Shown here piece after piece: positions 28,180-36,737 of a stretch of 64,000 nucleotides of DNA. Location of the stretch: contig NZ_JAFBCC010000001.1 in the NCBI RefSeq assembly GCF_016907495.1, forward strand, positions 1,426,001 to 1,490,000, read 5' to 3'. Within the stretch, counting starts at the first letter, position 1, and each line of letters opens with the position of its first letter. Made by a program: the position numbers and the translations under genes. Source of the DNA: Arthrobacter tumbae (GTDB lineage Bacteria; Actinomycetota; Actinomycetes; Actinomycetales; Micrococcaceae). Below the pieces are notes generated by a model. That model made no database searches and had not been told where the DNA came from. It was given only the letters and a program-made list of their open reading frames with translations.

Positions 28180-29112
28180 ATGACCGAAGCCAGTCAAGAA
28201 GACCTACCGGACCGAAATGCTCAAGTGCCGTCGTCCGCGGCTGATCTGGTGAAGCCGGACCTGTTGTTTGGTGCGTCGGGTGCGGCGGGGGTGCTGAAGA
28301 CTTTAGGTGATGCGGGTGTTTTCGCGAGTGTGAGGGCTGCGGAGGGGTCGTGGTTTGAATCTGCGGTGGGTATGCAGAGTGTGTTGGCGTCCGCGGCTGA
28401 TCTGGTGAAGCCGGACCTGTTGTTTGGTGCGTCGGGTGCGGCGGGGGTGCTGAAGACTTTAGGTGATGCGGGTGTTTTCGCGAGTGTGAGGGCTGCGGAG
28501 GGGTCGTGGTTTGAATCTGCGGTGGGTATGCAGAGTGTGTTGGCGTCCGCGGCTGATCTGGTGAAGCCGGACCTGTTGTTTGGTGCGTCGGGTGCGGCGG
28601 GGGTGCTGAAGACTTTAGGTGATGCGGGTGTTTTCGCGAGTGTGAGGGCTGCGGAGGTCGGATCGCTTACGCAGATTGGCGCCGTGGTGACGCGTGATTG
28701 GTCAGATCGGTTAGCCACCGGCGGCGATAAGGCGGACATTGATGCCAAGTTCGAGGAGATGGCAGCCGCCTGGTCAGCCAACCTCCCCGAGCGCGCTGAG
28801 CAGCTAACCCGAATCACGCGAAACGACGAACTTCTCACATATGGTGTCGCCTACTGCGGTCTGAACTGGCCACCGAGGACTCATGAGGGCACTCAGGCAC
28901 TGGGCCTAATAGTTTGGTACACCCTTTTCGTAGCTGCGGTGATGGGACTGATTGCTGTCCCCACGGTAACCGGGTGTGTGATAGCTGCCGGCACCGCAGC
29001 GTACGCTGGCCGGGAAATGACCATCAAATGGTCAGAGCGTGCGCGAGTGCAACTTGACTCATCAAGCTCCAACGAAGCCACTCGCAACGATTCAGGAGGA
29101 AAGGATGAGTGA
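28180..29112 (+). CDS. Repeat-bearing membrane protein of unknown function
   Basis: A 310-residue protein. After an 18-residue acidic start come two full and one partial copy of a 52-residue unit (residues 19-70, 71-122, 123-159) beginning SAADLVKPDLLFGASGAAGV and rich in Gly, Ala and Val. The copies are identical in protein and DNA. A helical middle part (DAKFEEMAAAWSANLPERAEQL) leads to two hydrophobic segments near residues 239-277 (IVWYTLFVAAVMGLIAV; GCVIAAGTAAYAG) and a polar tail. I do not recognise the family. The downstream start ATG 29105 overlaps its stop. A membrane-acting effector is possible but unproven. Confidence 0.75.
   Translation: MTEASQEDLPDRNAQVPSSAADLVKPDLLFGASGAAGVLKTLGDAGVFASVRAAEGSWFESAVGMQSVLASAADLVKPDLLFGASGAAGVLKTLGDAGVFASVRAAEGSWFESAVGMQSVLASAADLVKPDLLFGASGAAGVLKTLGDAGVFASVRAAEVGSLTQIGAVVTRDWSDRLATGGDKADIDAKFEEMAAAWSANLPERAEQLTRITRNDELLTYGVAYCGLNWPPRTHEGTQALGLIVWYTLFVAAVMGLIAVPTVTGCVIAAGTAAYAGREMTIKWSERARVQLDSSSSNEATRNDSGGKDE
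28234..28657 (+). repeat. Perfect 156-bp coding tandem repeat, 2.7 copies
   Basis: Units begin TCCGCGGCTGATCTGG at 28234, 28390 and 28546. The first two run 156 bases each; the third matches for 112 bases to 28657 and then diverges. I see no mismatch between copies. The unit length is a multiple of three, so copy changes keep the frame. Codon choice inside (GGTGCGTCGGGTGCGGCG) is unlike the flanking parts of the same gene. Confidence 0.95.
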
Positions 29113-29752
29113 CTCTGCGGCGGCGGGGGCCGAACGACTCACTGAGGCGGATATTCGTCAGCTAATCCAAGACATCGTTGGGGGAGAGCCAGATGTCCCT
29201 GACTACGGATCAACGGTGCTTTCCTTGGAGGACATGAGAGCACAGGTACAGCGCGAGCAGCATCTAGTGGATAGTGAGCTGCGGTCGAAGGATCCGGCTT
29301 TCGTCATGACTGATGGCGGTGTCCGCCGAGTTCATGCACAATCGTGTTTCCATGTGCGACACGTGATCGACAGGGAGGAAGCCTGGAGATACGTTCTGGC
29401 TGGTCCATGCCGGGTTCGGGATCTCGGTTTCGTTCAGAAGATGCCCAAGATCCTGAATAGAACTGAGGTAGAGGCACTGAACAGCTACGTCACCTGTCAG
29501 GCCTGTTCTCCGACCTTGGATCACACCAGGAAGGTCTGGAGTATCAATGCCGGCAAACCGATGCGCTCAGTGAGCTTCGGAGTACATCACATAGGACGAG
29601 AAATCTTCACTCCAGATGGAGGTTCGTTAGGTGTCCTCGTCTCCCATCAGAGAACGATCGTTGAAGCGGGAGTGCGGAGCATAACGGTGACGTCGGAGAC
29701 GACCATCGAGGGTGACGGGTCTGAAATGTACGTGGTCGCGCCCAAGGACTGA
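29105..29752 (+). CDS. Hypothetical protein with clustered Cys and His
   Basis: A 215-residue soluble protein that I do not recognise. The middle has CFHVRHVIDREEAW, GPCRVRDLGF and TCQACSP, a Cys/His spacing that could bind one zinc ion. The C-terminal third looks like beta-strands (VRSITVTSETTIEGDGSEMYVV). ATG 29105 has AGGAGGAAAGG directly upstream and overlaps the stop of the repeat protein by 8 bases, so the two are translationally coupled and probably act together. Confidence 0.7.
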   Translation: MSDSAAAGAERLTEADIRQLIQDIVGGEPDVPDYGSTVLSLEDMRAQVQREQHLVDSELRSKDPAFVMTDGGVRRVHAQSCFHVRHVIDREEAWRYVLAGPCRVRDLGFVQKMPKILNRTEVEALNSYVTCQACSPTLDHTRKVWSINAGKPMRSVSFGVHHIGREIFTPDGGSLGVLVSHQRTIVEAGVRSITVTSETTIEGDGSEMYVVAPKD

Positions 29753-29929
29753 GCTTTAACCCTGTTGCTACACCCGTTTGTGCGAAGGTGCAGAAAGGAC
29801 CGGTTCTGACCCGTTGCTTATGGACTAACGAACGTGTGAACTTTCACGAGAGTGGCGGGCTTTTTTGCCTTGGGTGGCGGGGTTGCTGTCGGTCTGGGGT
29901 ACGCCCAGTAACACATCGGTGAAGAGCGC

Positions 29930-30688
29930 TCAATCGACCTGGAAAAGGGTGGGAGGAAGGCCCGGGGTGGGGACGATTCCAGAGGCCCAGTTGAGCACCT
30001 TCCAGTCGTCTCCTGAAAGCTTCATGACCATCGGGTACACCGCTCGGCTCTCTCCCTGCTCCCAGAGCCCTCCGTTCGGGGTGTCAGGATGCACGTACAG
30101 CAGTTCCGTGTCGAGGTCGATCATCCTCACGGTCGAACCGATAGCCGCCGTACTGGGGTTCAGAGGAAACCCCTTGCGGAAGTCACGAAGAACGACTCGG
30201 CTGAGGTCCTCCCACAGATCGTGTTCCCCCCGGGTAGTGGACGCCAGTTCCTGCGCAGCCACGTCTAGGTCGTAGCCATTGCTGGTTAGTGGCGTCTGGT
30301 TAGCTTCCACCCACCATTGAGCTAGGCAGAGCCTGTAGGTCGGATGCATCACCTCCCAAGCCGCAATCAGATCGCCACCATAGAACTTGTGTAGGAAGCT
30401 CCACGCTTCGTCAACAACGGCTGCTTGAGCGACGATTTCTTGCAGGGCGTCCTCGGGCAAATCGCGTGGGTTGAAGGCCATGTCTTCCTTCGCGTAGTTC
30501 GTCGTCACGGGCTCATCTGAACCTTCTACTTCAACCTTGACTTTGTATCGCCCGGTCACAGTCTTGTCCACGATGACTCCAGTTGTCTCGTGGCGACCGA
30601 AGATGACTTCGACTTGAGTACCCGTCTTCATCTGGGCGGGTGACAACCGCACGAAGCGACCCGGTATTACTCGACGATTCTTTGCCAT
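29930..30688 (-). CDS. Hypothetical protein, partner of the HEPN-like gene
   Basis: A 252-residue protein without a recognised domain. The first 70 residues look like an SH3-like barrel (GTQVEVIFGRHETTGVIVDKTVTGRYKVKV). The middle (EAWSFLHKFYGGDLIAAWEVMHPTYRLCLAQWW) resembles the NTF2-like helical region of stress proteins, and the C-terminus has strands (YPMVMKLSGDDWKVLNWA). AAGGAGGG precedes a double ATG; the second (30688) has better spacing. It starts 14 bases after the HEPN-like gene, so the two form an operon. Confidence 0.65.
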   Translation of the reverse strand: MAKNRRVIPGRFVRLSPAQMKTGTQVEVIFGRHETTGVIVDKTVTGRYKVKVEVEGSDEPVTTNYAKEDMAFNPRDLPEDALQEIVAQAAVVDEAWSFLHKFYGGDLIAAWEVMHPTYRLCLAQWWVEANQTPLTSNGYDLDVAAQELASTTRGEHDLWEDLSRVVLRDFRKGFPLNPSTAAIGSTVRMIDLDTELLYVHPDTPNGGLWEQGESRAVYPMVMKLSGDDWKVLNWASGIVPTPGLPPTLFQVD

Positions 30689-30701
30689 CATCCCTCCCTT
30701 G

Positions 30702-31301
30702 TCACCACGGCCAGGAACCGGTAGCTGCACCTAAGTATGCGCCTGTAACTTTGTCCATTCCATCCGCCAACTTGCCAAACCGCCCACGCATCACGCGGAA
30801 CGTACGCAAGGTGAGTGGGTGCCTAGAGTGGGCGGAAGCAATCTTCGTTACGTCGTTGTGGGCGATTCCATTACGGGCTTCGTTTAGCCAGGTCAGCCGA
30901 TCGTTCCAGTCGGTCGCACCCCTCACCTGGCTGGGGTAGACGGCTTTGAGATCAGGCCAGAGCGACATGCCGAGCTTCGTCCAGTCAGAACCGATATTGC
31001 CAGCTCCAGCGTTACCCGAATCAAGCTTCCTGCCGGTCAGAAGGGCTAAGCGAAACGTATCGCGAAGGTCTTGGAGGGGGACCTGCGTTGGCGTGCACAG
31101 GGCTTCGATGGACTCGTCATGTAAGTCCCGACAGAAGCCCTGCACTTCCCCAGCGAGGCGCAGGAACAATGCGTGATTGAGCTCGGTCACATCACGCGGA
31201 CGACCTCGAAGTCCACCTGTGACAGCCGCATGTACTTTTTCCATTCGGTCCAGAGCCTCTGCTCTGTCAGTTCCCCATATCTGGAGTGCTTTCGAGGCCA
31301 T
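30702..31301 (-). CDS. HEPN-like (RiboL-PSP-HEPN type) protein
   Basis: A 199-residue, mainly helical protein. Near residue 150 it has WLNEARNGIAHNDVTKIAS, containing the R-x4-H signature (RNGIAH) typical of HEPN ribonucleases and RiboL-PSP-HEPN proteins, often part of defence or toxin modules. ATG 31301 is the first reasonable start before the globular part, although the RBS is weak. It leads a two-gene operon. RNase activity is inferred from the motif only. Confidence 0.65.
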   Translation of the reverse strand: MASKALQIWGTDRAEALDRMEKVHAAVTGGLRGRPRDVTELNHALFLRLAGEVQGFCRDLHDESIEALCTPTQVPLQDLRDTFRLALLTGRKLDSGNAGAGNIGSDWTKLGMSLWPDLKAVYPSQVRGATDWNDRLTWLNEARNGIAHNDVTKIASAHSRHPLTLRTFRVMRGRFGKLADGMDKVTGAYLGAATGSWPW

Positions 31302-31530
31302 GATGAGTAATGTAGCTCGATCTACGCAGTGGCGTTGGGGTACACCTGTACGCCACAGGCCTCTACACCAGATAGTGCGTTGCGTTGAGGCCGATTTCTG
31401 GCTCTTGCAGCAGATCTGCGCGAAGCTCTGGACTTGACGCATCAAGGACAGCGGTTCGGCGTAGGCTGGCTGGCTCGGAGGACATCTCGGGGACCATGGT
31501 TGGGAGCTGCGTTTATGCCGGGCAATTGGT

Positions 31531-32280
31531 TCAGATAGTCAGGGCCTGTTCCCAGGCGGCTTGGTTTTGTTGCACGTAGGCGGACGCATCTCGCCAGTGC
31601 TCGCCGTGTCCGTCTACGTACATGGAGGCCCACGGTTGGAATCCTGTTCGGTGGGACTCTTCCAGTAAGTCGTACATGGCTTGTGTCCGCTGGCTCATAG
31701 CGTCAGGGAGAGCCTTGCGCAATTCGATATCCGCGCCGTACCCGCTAACAAACGCTTTTAGGTTTACTGCGGCTTCATCTACTGGCTGCCCTTCAAACAT
31801 AGAGCTAAATGATTGTGCGGCGTACGCCAAGTCCCACAGTCGTGTACTTGGGCCGGCTCCGTCCCAATCAATGAAGACCCACCGTTCCCCGACGATGAGG
31901 TTCCACGGCGCGAGGTCGTTATGACACATCAAATTCGGAGCTTCAGCGGGCAAGGGTAGGTTCCAGTCCTCTCTCTGGGGGAGTGGAAACGTTTCGCTTG
32001 CGTCGTGGATCTGTCGGACCATTCGACCAATGCGGAAGAGGGCATCAGTGCTGAGGGGCAGATGGTTCAATGCGAGATCTCCGGCAACGTATTCGACCAC
32101 GTGTCGATTGTCGGAGTCCCGCCCCAAAGGTTCTGGCGCAACTACTCCAGCACCGCGAAGTGACTGTAAATAGCTCTGGACTACCGCGGATTTTTGCTGC
32201 CAGGGTTTCCGCACTGTTTTCCCCACGCGAACAACACTGTCCGAAGTATTGCCGCCGGTTAGCTGTTCTTCGTCATTCAC
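31531..32280 (-). CDS. Aminoglycoside-phosphotransferase-like small-molecule kinase
   Basis: A 249-residue APH-fold protein. The catalytic loop is LMCHNDLAPWNLIVGERW and the metal-binding motif is VFIDWDGAGPSTRLWDLAY; VVRVGKTVRKPW supplies the N-lobe. The GTG at 32280 (reading VNDEEQLTGG) is chosen because residues before it are Arg-rich and unlike the family. Many such proteins phosphorylate compounds other than aminoglycosides, so resistance is not assured. The upstream MFS exporter gene on the same strand, 53 bases away, suggests a detoxification pair. Confidence 0.8.
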   Translation of the reverse strand: MNDEEQLTGGNTSDSVVRVGKTVRKPWQQKSAVVQSYLQSLRGAGVVAPEPLGRDSDNRHVVEYVAGDLALNHLPLSTDALFRIGRMVRQIHDASETFPLPQREDWNLPLPAEAPNLMCHNDLAPWNLIVGERWVFIDWDGAGPSTRLWDLAYAAQSFSSMFEGQPVDEAAVNLKAFVSGYGADIELRKALPDAMSQRTQAMYDLLEESHRTGFQPWASMYVDGHGEHWRDASAYVQQNQAAWEQALTI

Positions 32281-32333
32281 TCCCCGAAGCCTACTGGAGC
32301 AGCCGCAAACGATGGTCAGTGATGGTTCGGCGC

Positions 32334-33659
32334 TCAGTGTGTGAGCGCTTCTTCGTCTGTTAGTTGATCGTTTTCTACGTTTGCGGTTCGAAACTTTGAA
32401 AACAGCAGTACCAAGGCTGCGAGCAACATGATCGCGGCGGCGACCCAAAGGGCGATGGAGGAGTTCGTGAAAGTAGCGATTGCTCCACCTAGGGGTGCGC
32501 CCAGGACAATCATCCCTCGGTTTATCGAGCGCCTGGTGGCGCTCATTCGTGCCATTAGTTTGTCTGGCGTAACAGCCTGCCAGTACCCCATTTCCAGCGG
32601 GCCTGCGACACCCATAGACAGCCAGAAAAGGAACTGCCCTCCGGCCGCGACTGCAAATGCCGCCCAAAGCGCCACAGGCCACTCGGCAGGTGAGCCATAC
32701 GCTTGATCATCGAGAGGACCGTTAGCCACAGCTACAGCGACCATAGGAGAGAGGGCAATCAGCGCAAGCGCTACAGGCTGAATCAATTGCGTTATGACGA
32801 TTGTCTTGCCAGTACCCCACCACTCTCCGATGCGTATAGAAATGAGAGCTCCGACTACGGAGCCAATTCCTGCACCACTGAGAACCAGGCCCAGTCCTAG
32901 CGCACCAAGCCTCAGATCATTTAGAACAAGTGCCGGAAGGACCGCGCCCATCATTGCGGAACCGATGAACCATACATGGCTGGACAAGGCCAAAGGTCTC
33001 AGTCGGGAGTGACCGTAGATCCAGCCCAAGCCCTCACCAATCTTGCGGCTTATGGAACCGTCCGTGCGTACGGGTGGCTTGTTCGTCGCCGCGTGTTTCA
33101 GGGAGAGCAGGACGGCCCCGGAAAGGAAGTGGGTTATCGCTCCCAAGAGTAGGGCGAAGGGCGCAGTCACCACTGCGACGAGGCCACCGGCCACGGCGCT
33201 CCCTGTGGTTTGAGCGACGGTGTCGCTTTGCTGGAGCCGGGCATTGGCTCGCGTGAGCAGGGGCCGGGGAACCAGTTGCGGCAAAAAGGACTGGTAGGCG
33301 GCGTCGCTCATTAGCGCCAGCGCCCCAAAAATGAATATCAGGATCATCACCGTAGGGACGTTGAGGAAACCCAAGGCACCTAGCAAGCACAAGAGGGCCA
33401 GTACCAATCCGCGACCGAAGTCACCGGCTATGAGGACTGTGCGGCGGCGAAAACGATCTACCCAGATTCCCGCGAGTAACCCAAAGAGCAGGTACGGCGC
33501 CCATCGTGCAGCGTTAACCAATCCTTGGTCCAAAGCGGTGCCGTCTAGGGATACCAGGACAAGAACTGAGAGCGCCACTGTGGTGATGTAGGTACCGAAG
33601 TCTGACACGGTTGAGGCGGTCCAAAATCGGACAAAAGCTGAGTTCTTACGCAGTTTCAT
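32334..33659 (-). CDS. MFS exporter (DHA3/EntS-like)
   Basis: A 441-residue protein with about 12 hydrophobic segments. It opens NSAFVRFWTASTVSDFGTYI, and loop 2-3 has GIWVDRFRRRTVLIAGDFGRG, the pattern of DHA3-type drug or siderophore exporters. It is followed on the same strand by the APH-like kinase. A substrate cannot be assigned. Confidence 0.85.
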   Translation of the reverse strand: MKLRKNSAFVRFWTASTVSDFGTYITTVALSVLVLVSLDGTALDQGLVNAARWAPYLLFGLLAGIWVDRFRRRTVLIAGDFGRGLVLALLCLLGALGFLNVPTVMILIFIFGALALMSDAAYQSFLPQLVPRPLLTRANARLQQSDTVAQTTGSAVAGGLVAVVTAPFALLLGAITHFLSGAVLLSLKHAATNKPPVRTDGSISRKIGEGLGWIYGHSRLRPLALSSHVWFIGSAMMGAVLPALVLNDLRLGALGLGLVLSGAGIGSVVGALISIRIGEWWGTGKTIVITQLIQPVALALIALSPMVAVAVANGPLDDQAYGSPAEWPVALWAAFAVAAGGQFLFWLSMGVAGPLEMGYWQAVTPDKLMARMSATRRSINRGMIVLGAPLGGAIATFTNSSIALWVAAAIMLLAALVLLFSKFRTANVENDQLTDEEALTH

Positions 33660-33950
33660 TGGCTTGTCTGAGCATCAATTGCCGCCTGCCAGGGGCTGAT
33701 CCCCGTCCCCCTCTCAACCGAGCGTGCAGCTCACGTCCTACCGGTCGTCGTCTCCACATAGAGTACCCAGTCCCCGATTCCTGGCTCGTCTCTATGCGTT
33801 AAGACGGTTCCTGACACTGCGAGAGGTATGGACTCAGAAGGGGGCTCACAGGGTAAGCGAGTGGTTGAAGTGGTCGCTCGGCCAGAAAGGCAGCTCGCTC
33901 AATAACGATCGTTCCAGCGATTCAGTTGCACTCGAATGGGACTATGGGGG

Positions 33951-34448
33951 CTATGCGCGTGGCGGGTTCGTTGGGATCCAGTAGCGGAGGACTGTGCTCT
34001 CTTGTGGGGTTCCCTCAAGGACGCCACCCTGGCGATCGATGGTCCTCGCTGATGCTGTGTTGTGGGACCGGCATACTGCTAGGACCTGTTCCATCCCCAG
34101 CATGTGCGCTTCCTCGACTACGCGAGCTACTGCCCAAGTTGCCAGCCCTTGGCCGCGTGCTGACGGGCGTATCCCATAACCGATGTGGCCAGCCTGCGAC
34201 ACAAGCGGGTGGGACTGGTGCCGCAGTGCGATCCCGCCAAGGACCTTGTCACCGTTGACAATCCACCAGTACGAGCATTGCTTATCGTCGCTAAGCCGTC
34301 CTACCCACGAAGCGAAGCCGGCTTGGGATCCAACTTCGTCGCAAGGCAGCAACCCGAAGCCATCTTCATGTACGCCCGGACCCCATTCGGCGTGTGCTTC
34401 AAGCCAGGCAGTGTGCCAGCCAGTGTCAGGGGCAGTCAGAACGGCCAT
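33951..34448 (-). CDS. GNAT family N-acetyltransferase (VOC-linked, copy 1)
   Basis: A 165-residue GNAT. The acetyl-CoA loop is HIGYGIRPSARGQGLATWAV, and the late strand is VLAVCRSHNTASARTIDRQGGV, typical of YesJ/RimI-like proteins. It follows a VOC protein gene on the same strand with 58 bases between. A related VOC-GNAT pair exists at 53094-54142, whose GNAT shares the same C-terminal pattern (IERCGGILEDTV). The acceptor is unknown. Confidence 0.8.
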   Translation of the reverse strand: MAVLTAPDTGWHTAWLEAHAEWGPGVHEDGFGLLPCDEVGSQAGFASWVGRLSDDKQCSYWWIVNGDKVLGGIALRHQSHPLVSQAGHIGYGIRPSARGQGLATWAVARVVEEAHMLGMEQVLAVCRSHNTASARTIDRQGGVLEGTPQESTVLRYWIPTNPPRA

Positions 34449-34506
34449 AGTGAGATTTTCTCTATCGATAGCAGCCGTGGAACCTCCACGAGCGGTCGAG
34501 GGCTAG

Positions 34507-34920
34507 TCATCCAGTTGTGGGGGAGAGGAATTCGAGCCGGTTTCCGTTGTTGTCCCATAGGTAGAACCGGCGCATTCCGGGGAAGTTGTCGTCCCATTCA
34601 GGAGTGTGACCGTGGGCGTGCACGCGTTGTGCCAGCACGTCGATGTCGTGAACGAAGATCCCCGGGTGGGCCTTCTTCTGTGGCCGGAAGTCCACTTCAA
34701 CGCCGAGATGAATCTCCAGATTGTCAGCACGAACCCACAGTCCACCCCGGGCCGCTAATGCTGGCGGCTTTTGCACCTCTGTGAGGCCCAGAACGCCAAC
34801 ATAGAACTGCCGGCACGCGTCCTCACCGCCCACCGGCAACGCCAGCTGGACGTGATGGATTCCTAGCCCGAAACCCGTTGCACGAGGCTCGGATACATAC
34901 GGATCAACGACCTTTGACAC
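34507..34920 (-). CDS. VOC family (glyoxalase-like) protein, copy 1
   Basis: A 137-residue VOC protein of two beta-alpha-beta3 modules: IHHVQLALPVGGEDACRQFY starts the first and DNNGNRLEFLSP ends the second. His in HHVQLA, His in EIHLGVE and Glu in RLEF are candidate metal ligands. It is closely similar to the protein at 53094-53498 across nearly the whole length (both contain WDDNFPGMRRFYL). Function not predictable; fosfomycin-type or dioxygenase roles are only analogies. Confidence 0.82.
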   Translation of the reverse strand: MSKVVDPYVSEPRATGFGLGIHHVQLALPVGGEDACRQFYVGVLGLTEVQKPPALAARGGLWVRADNLEIHLGVEVDFRPQKKAHPGIFVHDIDVLAQRVHAHGHTPEWDDNFPGMRRFYLWDNNGNRLEFLSPTTG

Positions 34921-35118
34921 CGAATTCCCCCTGACCAGAATCCACGTTATCCATTCAACTTACCGCCTTGAACAAGCACATCCCGGTGTCGATGGTGGTG
35001 ACTCGACATAGGTAGGCAAGCGACCCGACCTTCGAATCAATGGTGAAAACCGGCTGTACTTGGCTGCCGTCCGTCGCCACGCAGTCGAGAGGACCCGGAT
35101 AGCTAGTAGTCTCTCTTC

Positions 35119-36001
35119 ATGTTTGAGAACGGTAGCCCGGTTAGTACTTCGCCTTCGGCGATGGGGGGTGGGAGGCATCCTGCTCGGCTAATTTTTTCGG
35201 CGGCGGGGCGTTCCTGGCGGGGCGCGCATCGGGGCAATAACGAGGACTCGTACTTGTTTTCGTCCTCTGCTGCTGCCGTTGCCGACGGCGTTGGGGGACA
35301 CGCTGGCGGTGAGGTGGCCTCGGCAATGGTGATACAGAACCTCGCCGCAGTCATCCAATCGATGCGTGGTCGCGCGTTGAGCGATGACTATGCCCGTGAA
35401 TCCATTGCGACCGCGAACTACGGTGTCTTCCGCCGGGTACAACACGACGAGTCACTGAGTGGGATGTCAACAACCCTGACGGCGTTATTTTGCGCTGAGG
35501 AAGACCTAATACTCGCGCATATCGGCGACTCGCGGGCGTACCTGCTACGCGACGGCGATTTCTCTCAGGTCTCCCGCGATGACTCCTTCATACAAGAGCT
35601 CATTAATGCGCAGAAGATCACCCCCCCCCCCCCCCGATTCCGCGAGACACCCCATGCGATCGGTAGTTTTGAAGGTGCTCACCGGCCGAAATGACAGCCC
35701 AAATTCATCTGTCACGCTCTCACGCCATCAACCATGCGAAGGAGACCGGTGGCTTTTAGCCAGCGACGGTCTGACCGATTACGTGCCGGATGAACTAGTG
35801 AAAGAAACCGTTGCCGCCGGCCTCGATCCGCAGGCCACTGTGGACGCACTGATCGCCCTCTCCGAGCAGTGCGACAGCCGCGACAACATCACGGCCGTCA
35901 TCTGCGATCTGGTGCAGGGCCCCTCAAGAGCTGAAGTTGCAGTGGGCGGGGCAGCGCTGGAAATCTATGGTCAGCTCCCGGCTCCGGGCACTCGTTACTG
36001 A
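35119..36001 (+). pseudogene. PP2C-family protein phosphatase, frame broken at a 15-C run
   Basis: The first frame (35119-35694) gives HRGNNEDSYLF, AVADGVGGHAGGEVAS and HIGDSRAYLLRDG, the metal-binding and catalytic motifs of PP2C. After KITPPPP it loses the family sequence. A second frame entered at the C-run gives HPMRSVVLKVLTG, RWLLASDGLTDYV and DSRDNITAVICDL, and ends at 36001. With 14 or 17 C instead of 15 a complete protein of about 294 residues would be read. So the gene is either off by phase variation, mutated, or miscounted in sequencing. The product would dephosphorylate Ser/Thr proteins. Confidence 0.85.
35621..35635 (+). repeat. Homopolymer of 15 C inside the phosphatase gene
   Basis: Fifteen consecutive C residues, preceded by AGATCA and followed by GATTCC. 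Length 14 or 17 would join the two halves of the PP2C gene. Such tracts slip during replication and also during sequencing. Confidence 0.97.
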
Positions 36002-36069
36002 ACCTTGAGCAGAGGCGCAACAGATCACTGAAGACTGCTGAATCGCTCCGATTTCTGACCTGCCGATGA

Positions 36070-36702
36070 TCAGTGTGGTGCTCGATTGAGGTGGCTTGTG
36101 TCGTTGAGGTTGACGATGTGGCGATCGTGGGAGAAGTCGTCTTCTCTGAGCCGGGTTATTCCTCCGGGCGTGGTGGAGAACATCGCATACCCTGCGCGAT
36201 CAATGGGTACCTGGATCCAGGCGGCGAGGAGGTAGGTCAGGGTTCCGCCATGGGTAACGATGACTGAGTGGTCAGTCTCAGCCTGCTGCACACGATCGAG
36301 TGCCCGGTAGACGCGGGTAGCCCACTCACGACGGGTTTCCGTTCCAGGAGTGCCAGGGTGATGGTCCATTCGCTGAGCATCAGTGGAAGGTGCCAGAAAG
36401 ACTGTGCTCCCGGGTGTAGTTCCCTCAGCTTCGCCGTAGGATCGCTCTCGCAAATCCTCATCTATGATGGCCTCGACACCGAGCGCCCGCGCGATCGGTG
36501 CTGCGGTCTGTCGGGCGCGACGAAGGTCGGACGTTGCAAGATGCACCGTGGGCCGCTCGGGCAGGAGCTCCACCAGACGTTGGGCGATTCGTTCTGCATC
36601 TCGGGTTCCCTGCGCCGTGAGTGAGGAGTCGTACCAGCCGCCGACTACGTTCTCGGTGATGTGCGTGGCCTCGGGATGAGTAACGATGTAGATCTCGCGC
36701 AT
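36070..36702 (-). CDS. Histidine phosphatase family protein
   Basis: A 210-residue phosphoglycerate-mutase-like protein. The usual RHG motif reads VTHPEATHITENVVGG: the catalytic His remains but the preceding Arg is replaced by Thr, as in some divergent members. Other parts fit: TSDLRRARQTAAPIA (Arg), LRERSYGEAEG (Glu) and VIVTHGGTLTYLL (second His). ATG 36702 begins MREIYIV. Substrate unknown; the Arg change makes it less certain that it is an active phosphatase. Confidence 0.78.
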   Translation of the reverse strand: MREIYIVTHPEATHITENVVGGWYDSSLTAQGTRDAERIAQRLVELLPERPTVHLATSDLRRARQTAAPIARALGVEAIIDEDLRERSYGEAEGTTPGSTVFLAPSTDAQRMDHHPGTPGTETRREWATRVYRALDRVQQAETDHSVIVTHGGTLTYLLAAWIQVPIDRAGYAMFSTTPGGITRLREDDFSHDRHIVNLNDTSHLNRAPH

Positions 36703-36737
36703 ATATGGACCATAACGGGCGAACTGTTTCGATGGAC

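Noticed and set aside
28234..28657. Repeats as a CRISPR array
   Set aside because: Units are 156 bases, contiguous without spacers and in frame within one gene.
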